Of a stretch of DNA of 7,569 nt, positions 1 to 4,650 are shown in pieces. The DNA comes from an uncultured Bacillota bacterium. Lineage in GTDB: Bacteria > Bacillota_I > Bacilli_A > RF39 > UBA660. A program made the translations under genes and the position numbers. The notes beneath the pieces were generated by a model. That model did no database searches. It saw only the letters and a list, made by a program, of their open reading frames with translations, and had not been told where the DNA came from. Position 1 is the first letter of the stretch. Every line of letters begins with the position of its first letter. The stretch is from contig CAMENK010000030.1 in the NCBI GenBank assembly GCA_945928335.1, positions 1 through 7,569 on the forward strand, given 5' to 3'.

Positions 1-796
1 TTGGTTTTACTAATCCAACATTTACTTCTTGACCATTAAATAGTAATGCATTTTCACTAATTATTTCTGGATTAACTATTAAAAACTCTTTAACTGATAA
101 TTCATATTCATCAGCTATTTCTTTTATTGTTTCACCTGAAGTAACTATATGTGTTCCTTGAGTTTCATCTGTACCAAATAGCATATATCTGCTAAGTTCA
201 TTTTCATCTTTGTAAATTTTTTCTTCAGTACTTATATATTTTTCTTTAACTGTTATTGTTTCTTTTATATAAATATCTTCAATTGTAGAACCTGTTGTAA
301 CTATTTCATCTTGTTCTTCATTAAGATATTTTTCATATTCTTCTTCATCTACAAACGCTTTGATTGTATTTTCAACAGCTATATCAAAATCTTCTTTATT
401 TAATACATTTATTTTTTCAATATTATCTTCAGAATGCGCGATTGTGATTTCATAACCTTTTACAGTGAAAGGTTCTTCATCTTTAATTTTATTATATACT
501 TCTTTAACATTGTCAAGTTCATCATTATAAGTAACTAATTTAGTTACTTCAAGTCCAATTGGTGCATATATTTTATCTACTTTATATTCTTTTTTAAGAT
601 TTTTTTGTTCTTTATCTATTAGGTTGTGTAATTCTTCTTCATTTTCAATTACACCTATTGTTTGACCATTTAGATATACTTGATAAACAGTTTCAGGGTT
701 TGAATCATAACTTTTTCTATCTGTTCCAAGTATGAATATTAGGCTTGTTAGTATGATTACAAATACCGAGCTCCAATATATACTTTTCTTATTCAT
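1..796 (-). CDS. Membrane-anchored LysM-domain protein, probable cell-wall (M23-type) peptidase; 3' end beyond window
   Basis: Seen: an open frame runs leftward from ATG at 796 to the window edge, giving 265 residues without a stop. A short basic start (MNKK) is followed by a hydrophobic segment at about residues 7-23, so the rest should lie outside the membrane. Residues about 35-205 are acidic, lysine-rich and repetitive in character. Residues about 215-262 look like a LysM fold (HIVTSGETIKEIADEY, then VNPEI and LLFNGQEVNVG), a peptidoglycan-binding module. Known: this order (anchor, spacer, LysM, often G5) precedes a C-terminal M23 endopeptidase in many Firmicutes proteins, but that domain would be outside the window, so the enzyme call is inference. 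The ATG overlaps the dnaB stop by 8 nt and has GAGG at 806-809 nine bases upstream, so it is probably translationally coupled to dnaB. A non-enzymatic LysM wall protein is the alternative. Confidence 0.75.
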   Translation of the reverse strand, partial: MNKKSIYWSSVFVIILTSLIFILGTDRKSYDSNPETVYQVYLNGQTIGVIENEEELHNLIDKEQKNLKKEYKVDKIYAPIGLEVTKLVTYNDELDNVKEVYNKIKDEEPFTVKGYEITIAHSEDNIEKINVLNKEDFDIAVENTIKAFVDEEEYEKYLNEEQDEIVTTGSTIEDIYIKETITVKEKYISTEEKIYKDENELSRYMLFGTDETQGTHIVTSGETIKEIADEYELSVKEFLIVNPEIISENALLFNGQEVNVGLVKP

Positions 797-2138
797 TTTC
801 TTTTTCCTCACTTTTTAGGTAATTTTTGAATGTTGCATGTTCACGTTCAAAAATTAAATCTACTGTACCAGTACTACCACTTCTGTGTTTTGATATGATT
901 AGCTCTGTTGGTGATAGTGTTGGTCTTTCTTTTGATTTGAATTTATAGTAATCATCACAATATATGAACATTACTATATCTGCATCTTGTTCAATTGAGC
1001 CACTTTCTTTTAAGTCACTCATTAAAGGTCTTTTGTCTTCTCTTTGTTCTACACCACGAGATAGTTGTGCTAGGGCGATTACAGGCACTTCTAACTCCAT
1101 TGCAAGTTTTTTTAAATCTCTAGATATTTCACTTACTTCATTAGTTCTTTGTCCAGAGTATTTATTAGAACTGCTTATTAGTTGTAGATAGTCAATGATT
1201 ATACAATCTAAACCTTTATCACTATTTTTTAATCTTCTACATTTACTTCTTATTTCAGCTACTGTTATTCCTGGAGTGTCATCTATGAAAAACTTAGTAT
1301 CAGCTAATAGGCTCAATGCTTCATTAAATTTCTTCCAGTCATTATGATCTAATCTACCAGTTCTTAGCTTTTGACTATCTATCTGACCGATAGAAGAAAA
1401 CATTCTATTTACTATTTGAGTTGCTCCCATTTCTAGGTTAAATAAGGCTACTGATTTTTTAGCATTTATTGTCATGTATGTTGCCATGTTAATCGCAAGC
1501 GCACTTTTACCCATACCAGGACGACCTGCAAGTATAATTAACTCATTTCCATGGAATCCTGTTGTTCTTCTATCTAAATCAGTAAATCCTGATGGAACAC
1601 CTGTTATGTCTGCTCCATTTTTTGATAAAAATTCTATTTCTTCTTGTGCTTTTACTAGTACTTCTTGGATAGGTTTGATTTCTTTTATCATTCTATCACT
1701 GTTGATTCCAAGAATTCTTTTTTCTGCTTTTTCTACGATTGTGTTAATATCTTCTTTTTCATCATAACATTCATCAATTATACTTGTAGCATTATCAATT
1801 AGTGTTCTTAATACATATTTTTCAAAGATTATGTTTATGTAATATTCTATGTTAGCTGGAGTTGCGACTGAGTTAACTACTTCTGTTAAATAGTCAATAC
1901 CTCCTATTGAACCTAGAGTTTTATTTTTTTCTAATTCATTAGAAACAGTTGTTATATCTACTGCTGTATCTGTACTTCTTAAACTTATTAGTGCTTCAAA
2001 TATTTTTTTGTGACTATCTAGATAAAACATCTGTGTTGTAAGTTCTTCACAAACTTTATCAAGGGCACTTTTGCTAAGAAACGCACAACCTAAAGCATTT
2101 ATTTCTGCTTCTATGTTTTGTGGTTCTTTTCTTGCCAT
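789..2138 (-). CDS. dnaB: Replicative DNA helicase DnaB
   Basis: Hexameric 5'-3' helicase that unwinds the replication fork and recruits primase (called DnaC in Bacillus subtilis). The 449-residue length is normal for the family and there is no intein. The N-terminal helical domain (about residues 5-105, starting PQNIEAEINALGCAF) is followed by a linker and the RecA-like C-terminal domain from about 180. Walker A is GRPGMGKS at 205-212. The Walker B strand is CIIIDYLQL at 312-320. The LAQLSRGVEQR segment (356-366) and the ESGSIEQDAD segment (378-387) are DnaB signatures, and the arginine-finger-type region KHRSGSTG is at 417-424. The start codon abuts the rplI stop with no gap. AAGGTGG at 2146-2152 lies inside the end of rplI, 7 nt from the ATG, which supports this start and coupling to rplI. 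The rplI-dnaB pairing is also found in Bacillus. Confidence 0.97.
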   Translation of the reverse strand: MARKEPQNIEAEINALGCAFLSKSALDKVCEELTTQMFYLDSHKKIFEALISLRSTDTAVDITTVSNELEKNKTLGSIGGIDYLTEVVNSVATPANIEYYINIIFEKYVLRTLIDNATSIIDECYDEKEDINTIVEKAEKRILGINSDRMIKEIKPIQEVLVKAQEEIEFLSKNGADITGVPSGFTDLDRRTTGFHGNELIILAGRPGMGKSALAINMATYMTINAKKSVALFNLEMGATQIVNRMFSSIGQIDSQKLRTGRLDHNDWKKFNEALSLLADTKFFIDDTPGITVAEIRSKCRRLKNSDKGLDCIIIDYLQLISSSNKYSGQRTNEVSEISRDLKKLAMELEVPVIALAQLSRGVEQREDKRPLMSDLKESGSIEQDADIVMFIYCDDYYKFKSKERPTLSPTELIISKHRSGSTGTVDLIFEREHATFKNYLKSEEKENE

Positions 2139-2579
2139 TTAGTCACCACCTTTTAATTCTACACTTAATTCTGCAATTACTTTCTTATGTAATTTTATTT
2201 TAACTAAATGTACTCCTAGAGAATTTATGTTATCTGCTTCTATTAACTTTTTATCTATATTAAAGTTTTTCTTTTTAAGTTCTTCACTTATTTGTTTAGA
2301 ACTTATACTACCAAATACTTTATCTTGTTTACCCGTTTTAACATTAAAAGTAATTTTAGTATTTTCTAATTTATTCTTTAATTCTAAAGCCTCTTTAAGA
2401 AGTCTTTCTTCCTCTTCTTTTCTATTATCTAACTGAGTTTTTAGTACTTCTTTGCTTTTTTCTGAATAAGGTACTGCTTTTTTTGATTTTATAAGAAAAC
2501 TACCGAAGCCGTCTTTTACTTCTTTGATTTCATCTTTTTTTCCAGTTCCTTTTACATTTTCAAGTAATATTATCTTCAT
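2139..2579 (-). CDS. rplI: Large-subunit ribosomal protein L9
   Basis: L9 binds 23S rRNA near the L1 stalk and helps maintain reading-frame fidelity. The 146 residues match the usual length. The N-terminal rRNA-binding domain starts MKIILLENVKGTGKKDEIKEV. A long charged helix spans about residues 41-75, with runs such as RKEEEERLLKEALELKNKLE. The C-terminal domain contains the family signature VFGSISSKQISEEL (about 88-101) and ends LGVHLVKIKLHKKV followed by a short tail. The usual GYxRNFL loop after residue 20 reads DGFGSFLI, apparently one residue shorter than the Bacillus sequence I recall. GGAGG at 2585-2589, 5 nt before the ATG, fixes the start. It leads the rplI-dnaB-LysM run and has its own promoter just upstream. 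The gdpP-type gene that precedes rplI in Bacillus is not here. Confidence 0.95.
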   Translation of the reverse strand: MKIILLENVKGTGKKDEIKEVKDGFGSFLIKSKKAVPYSEKSKEVLKTQLDNRKEEEERLLKEALELKNKLENTKITFNVKTGKQDKVFGSISSKQISEELKKKNFNIDKKLIEADNINSLGVHLVKIKLHKKVIAELSVELKGGD

Positions 2580-2597
2580 AAAATCCTCCGTCAGTAT

Positions 2598-2626
2598 ATT
2601 ATATCACAATTTATTAATATTGCAAA
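2598..2626 (-). promoter_or_regulatory. Promoter of the rplI-dnaB run
   Basis: On the minus strand an extended -10, TGATATAAT, occupies 2606 to 2598. A 4-of-6 match to the -35 consensus (TTTGCA) occupies 2626 to 2621, with a 17-nt spacer. The predicted start is near 2591, giving a leader of only about 12 nt that is almost entirely the GGAGG ribosome site. A perfect inverted repeat occupies the spacer. Confidence 0.7.
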
Positions 2627-2632
2627 TTGTGA
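2604..2632. promoter_or_regulatory. Candidate operator: 9-bp perfect inverted repeat inside the rplI promoter
   Basis: TCACAATTT at 2604-2612 and AAATTGTGA at 2624-2632 are perfect reverse complements separated by 11 bp. The arms start directly next to the -10 hexamer and cover the -35. This geometry suits a dimeric repressor. The half-site TTGTGA resembles half-sites of Rex and Crp/Fnr regulators, but the arms point the opposite way and the spacing does not match those families, so no regulator is assigned. The predicted transcript starts downstream, so it is unlikely to act as a leader hairpin. Confidence 0.4.
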
Positions 2633-2711
2633 AAGATTTGGTACAAGACCATATACTGCTAGTATATACATTTTATCACGTTATGGTTTAAATTACTAGG
2701 TATTTGACAGG

Positions 2712-2736
2712 AAAAAAGCGCTCGACCTGAACACTT
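2712..2736 (-). terminator. Intrinsic terminator (second of two)
   Basis: Read on the minus strand, AAGUGUUC (2736 to 2729), loop AGGUC, and GAGCGCUU (2723 to 2716) form an 8-bp stem. Two pairs are G-U, and the stem merges into six U residues (2717 to 2712). On the plus strand the same two positions would be C-A mismatches and there is no U tract, so the signal belongs to leftward transcription. It is a back-up stop for transcription arriving from the carboxypeptidase side, ahead of the rplI promoter. Confidence 0.55.
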
Positions 2737-2782
2737 AATGTTTGTTTTAGTTATATTCTATCTCTTTCTTTTTAAGTACAAG

Positions 2783-2812
2783 AAAAAACACATAGCCTAG
2801 TGCCTATATGTT
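2783..2812 (-). terminator. Intrinsic terminator (first of two)
   Basis: On the minus strand AACAUAUAG (2812 to 2804), loop GCACUAGG, and CUAUGUGUU (2795 to 2787) pair over 9 bp with a single U-G wobble. A run of six T follows at 2788 to 2783. The plus strand has a C-A mismatch instead and no U run. It would end either the carboxypeptidase transcript or a small RNA made from 2800-2930. Confidence 0.6.
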
Positions 2813-2932
2813 AATGTATGAACAAAACTATGAGAGTTATTGTAGGTTTAATACCTTTGAATCAAGTATTAAATAACCTAATTCAGAAGAAGTTTAATTC
2901 TTTCATAGTTTTGTATTTCTATCTCCTTATCT
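2783..2932 (-). ncRNA. Candidate structured small RNA or structured 3' UTR (unidentified)
   Basis: Just past the carboxypeptidase stop there is a perfect TTGACA (2968 to 2963) with GATAAA 18 nt further on (2944 to 2939), predicting a leftward start near 2932. The transcript would contain a closing stem formed by 2903-2914 with 2822-2833 (12 bp perfect, extendable by two more pairs past one mismatch). It would also hold an inner hairpin, 2844-2854 with 2866-2879, around an 11-nt loop and a 3-nt bulge. The terminator at 2783-2812 would end it, giving about 150 nt. A closing stem around an internal bubble and a terminal hairpin recalls 6S RNA in outline only; no conserved motif was recognised. 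On the plus strand the closing stem is 15 bp with one G-U, so rightward transcription or a plain 3' UTR structure remains possible. Confidence 0.35.
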
Positions 2933-2938
2933 TTAATA

Positions 2939-2968
2939 TTTATCTATTTTTTCAAGTGTTAGTGTCAA
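2939..2968 (-). promoter_or_regulatory. Possible promoter directly after the carboxypeptidase stop
   Basis: A consensus -35 TTGACA (2968 to 2963) abuts the TAA stop codon of the gene upstream. The best -10 at 18-nt spacing is GATAAA (2944 to 2939), a 4-of-6 match without an extended TG. It is the only perfect -35 hexamer I noted on this strand in the gap. AT-rich DNA makes chance matches common. Confidence 0.3.
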
Positions 2969-4192
2969 TTATCTTACTACTATCTTTTTTCTTTTTTTCT
3001 TCTTTGGTTTTTTTAGAACTATTATTATTACTGCTAATACTACTATTGCTATTATAATTGTTATTATGTTTTCTTTTATGAAAGCTAGTAAGCTAAAGTT
3101 TAGTTCTTGCTCTAGTTTAATTTCAAGAATATCTACTATTTCATCTTTATAAGTTATTTTTACTTCTCCTAGTTTAGTTCCAACTGCAGTATTATATGCG
3201 ATTATTTTTTCTCCTGTATATTCTATTTTTAACTCTGTTTTATCATATGGATTTTCTATATATTTAGATATATCTTTTGGTGATTTAATTATTATTTCTT
3301 TTTGTTTTGCGTATTTTGTTTCTAATGTTATTAAAGTATCATTTTCATTTACTAGAATTATTTTTGTAAAGTTATCTTTTAAAGAATCTTTTATTGTGTT
3401 TAAATCTATCATGTTTTTGAAATTTCCATATGTATATGGTGCATTTGTTGTTATTGTTATTATGTTTATTTCATCAATGTTAGAAAGAGTAAGTAAGCAA
3501 AGTCCTGCATCATCCGTAAATCCTGTTTTTGATCCTTTAACATATGATATATCATAGTTTAATCCTTTGTTATAGTAATTTAAAGTAGATTTTAGTTTTA
3601 TATTATTAGTTGTTGTATATGATTTAGTTTCAAACACTTCTTTGAATGTTTCGTTATTTAAAGCATATTTAATTAAAGTTAGTATATCTTTTATTGTTGA
3701 ATAGTGTCCTTCTTCATCTAGTCCAGTGGTATTAACATAATGTGTGTTTGTTAGACCTATTCTTTCTGCTGTTTCATTCATTAGTTTAACAAAATTAGAT
3801 ACTGATCCTGTTAATGAAATTGCTAACGCTTGAGTTGCATCAGCACCTGATGGTATCATGCTTGCATATAATAAATCTTTATATGTTAATGTGTCACCTA
3901 TTTCTAAGCCCGCTACTGATGCATCATAAGGAATACCTTCTAACATTTTTGAAGTTATTGTTACTTTTTCATTTAAGTCATCAATATTTTCAATTGCAAC
4001 TATTGTAGTCATTATTTTGGTTAAACTTGCTATACTGATTTTGTCTTCACTTTTTTCCTCATATAAAATCTTATCTTCATCTAAATTATAAACCAAGACA
4101 TTTTTTGAATATAATCCTTCTATTTCAAGTGCATTTCCTATTATAGGGCACATTAAAATACATGTTATTAAACTTATAATAAACTTCTTCAT
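2969..4192 (-). CDS. D-alanyl-D-alanine carboxypeptidase (DacA/DacF, PBP5 family; peptidase S11)
   Basis: Removes the terminal D-Ala from peptidoglycan pentapeptides outside the membrane, limiting cross-linking. The 407 residues begin with a signal peptide (basic MKK, hydrophobic 4-18, likely cut after GNA at residue 21). The nucleophile motif SLTK is at 56-59 (SxxK), and the KTG box is at 222-224 within GSKTGFTDDAG. The expected SxN motif falls at SGAD (115-118), where the Asn position reads Ala. A beta-rich stretch from about 285 to 360 corresponds to the PBP5 C-terminal domain. A single membrane segment at about 376-393 then ends in a very basic tail (KKPKKKKRKK), replacing the usual amphipathic anchor. 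It lies 58 nt after the gerQ-like gene on the same strand. There is no clear ribosome site, and an extended -10 sits so close that the mRNA may start at the ATG. Confidence 0.92.
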   Translation of the reverse strand: MKKFIISLITCILMCPIIGNALEIEGLYSKNVLVYNLDEDKILYEEKSEDKISIASLTKIMTTIVAIENIDDLNEKVTITSKMLEGIPYDASVAGLEIGDTLTYKDLLYASMIPSGADATQALAISLTGSVSNFVKLMNETAERIGLTNTHYVNTTGLDEEGHYSTIKDILTLIKYALNNETFKEVFETKSYTTTNNIKLKSTLNYYNKGLNYDISYVKGSKTGFTDDAGLCLLTLSNIDEINIITITTNAPYTYGNFKNMIDLNTIKDSLKDNFTKIILVNENDTLITLETKYAKQKEIIIKSPKDISKYIENPYDKTELKIEYTGEKIIAYNTAVGTKLGEVKITYKDEIVDILEIKLEQELNFSLLAFIKENIITIIIAIVVLAVIIIVLKKPKKKKRKKIVVR

Positions 4193-4198
4193 AAAACT

Positions 4199-4207
4199 AT
4201 TTTAGCA
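4199..4207 (-). promoter_or_regulatory. Extended -10 of the carboxypeptidase gene
   Basis: TGCTAAAAT is read on the minus strand from 4207 to 4199. No convincing -35 lies 16-18 nt upstream. The seventh base after the hexamer is the A of the ATG at 4192, so initiation here would give a leaderless message, in keeping with the missing Shine-Dalgarno sequence. Confidence 0.45.
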
Positions 4208-4213
4208 TAATAA

Positions 4214-4241
4214 AAGCAAAAATATATATTTATTCTTGCTT
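4214..4241 (-). terminator. Weak AT-rich terminator-like hairpin after the gerQ-like gene
   Basis: On the minus strand AAGCAAGAAUA (4241 to 4231), a 6-nt loop, and UAUUUUUGCUU (4224 to 4214) pair over 11 bp with one G-U. A short U-rich stretch (UUUUAUUA) overlaps the 3' arm. The plus strand has an A-C mismatch. The stem is AU-rich and the U run is broken, so it may stop the gerQ transcript only partly and allow reading into the carboxypeptidase gene. Confidence 0.4.
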
Positions 4242-4250
4242 ATTTACATT

Positions 4251-4577
4251 TTATTTATAATTTATTTTTTCATTAAATTCTACATAGTCTAGATATATCA
4301 TTAGTATCATATACCATTTACCTGTTTCTGGATCACTTAGTATTATATGATCTCTTCCTGCTTGTTCGATTATCCCAGTAAATATTTTATCTTTCCAATT
4401 TAAAGAGTCTGGAAAACTTACATAAACCGTTGCTTTTCTTCCTTTATTAAGCCTTAGTATATTTTCTATGTAGCTTTGTTCCATTGGTAAATCATTCATT
4501 TGATTTGGTGGAGTTGTATCTCTTTCATATATTGGTTCGTTTGGAAATAATGGACTTTTATAGTAGCTTCCATTCAT
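4251..4577 (-). CDS. gerQ: GerQ (YwdL) family protein
   Basis: In Bacillus subtilis GerQ is an inner spore-coat protein needed for the cortex hydrolase CwlJ during germination and is cross-linked by transglutaminase Tgl. Here 108 residues comprise a short proline- and asparagine-containing N-terminal part (about 1-30) and the conserved GerQ domain. The domain includes MEQSYIENILRLNKGRKATVY at 32-52 (21 residues in total), the block GIIEQAGRDHIILSDPETGK at 68-87, and a C-terminal block LMIYLDYVEF at 92-101 ending NEKINYK. It is shorter than the Bacillus protein because the long Gln/Met/Pro-rich N-terminal tail is reduced. GAGGTGAT at 4584-4591, 6 nt upstream, fixes the ATG. It sits before a carboxypeptidase gene, which fits a cell-envelope role. 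No other sporulation gene is visible, so a role outside spores is possible. Confidence 0.85.
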   Translation of the reverse strand: MNGSYYKSPLFPNEPIYERDTTPPNQMNDLPMEQSYIENILRLNKGRKATVYVSFPDSLNWKDKIFTGIIEQAGRDHIILSDPETGKWYMILMIYLDYVEFNEKINYK

Positions 4578-4596
4578 TTTGTAATCACCTCGTTAT

Positions 4597-4602
4597 AGTA
4601 TA
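4597..4602 (-). promoter_or_regulatory. Possible -10 of the gerQ-like gene
   Basis: TATACT on the minus strand (4602 to 4597) lies about 20 nt upstream of the ATG. No recognisable -35 is seen at the usual distance. The placement again implies a very short leader containing the ribosome site. A different sigma factor could be used; the sequence does not decide. Confidence 0.3.
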
Positions 4603-4621
4603 TGTATTAGATTATTTTTTA

Positions 4622-4630
4622 TGTTATAAT
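4622..4630 (+). promoter_or_regulatory. Extended -10 of pduL-prfB
   Basis: TGTTATAAT combines the TGn extension with a consensus TATAAT hexamer. The -35 position 17 nt upstream (4602-4607) is poor, as tolerated by extended -10 promoters. The predicted start near 4636 leaves about 15 nt before the ATG at 4651, just enough for the GGAGGA ribosome site at 4638-4643. Confidence 0.6.
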
Positions 4631-4650
4631 TGTTTATGGAGGAATGGCTG

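Larger units (their letters stand above)
2580..2968. other. Gene-free region between rplI and the carboxypeptidase gene
   Basis: This 389-nt stretch has no convincing coding frame on either strand. It contains the rplI promoter and inverted repeat, two leftward terminators, the possible small RNA and its promoter. It also holds a further pair of nested inverted repeats: ATATACT-GCT-AGTATAT at 2651-2667 within ACCATA/TATGGT arms at 2648-2653 and 2682-2687. A second extended -10-like sequence on the minus strand, TGATAAAAT (2678 to 2670), has no good -35 and would give rplI a longer, roughly 84-nt leader. Confidence 0.6.

Noticed and set aside
964..1191. Plus-strand open frame antisense to dnaB
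   Set aside because: Lies wholly opposite conserved DnaB motifs, has no ribosome site and encodes no recognisable domain; the same holds for 1474-1767.
2227..2436. Plus-strand open frame antisense to rplI
   Set aside because: Serine/leucine-rich antisense shadow of a clear L9 gene.
2704..2732. Plus-strand promoter from TTGACA at 2704-2709
   Set aside because: No -10-like hexamer occurs 16-18 nt downstream; the segment is better explained as the far side of a minus-strand terminator.
2822..2914. Purine, TPP or T-box riboswitch in the structured intergenic region
   Set aside because: None of the conserved core sequences of these classes could be found, and no gene follows in the arrangement expected for a riboswitch.
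2822..2914. MITE with 15-bp terminal inverted repeats
   Set aside because: No target-site duplication is visible at the ends and no second copy exists in the window; kept only as an alternative in the findings.
2881..2935. Leader peptide MKELNFF on the minus strand inside the structured region
   Set aside because: The AAGGAG upstream is about 16 nt from the ATG, too far for efficient initiation, and the short peptide shows no regulatory codon run.
2818..3057. Plus-strand open frame of 79 codons beginning MNKTMRVIVGLIPLN
   Set aside because: No ribosome site, its second half is the antisense of the carboxypeptidase membrane segment (giving a Leu/Phe-rich artefact), and its first half is the inverted-repeat region.
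3814..4008. Plus-strand open frame antisense to the carboxypeptidase gene
   Set aside because: No ribosome site; opposite the conserved SGAD region.
4630..4650. TTG or ATG start upstream of the PduL ATG (adding MFMEEWL)
   Set aside because: These codons overlap the promoter -10 and the GGAGGA ribosome site that serves the ATG at 4651.
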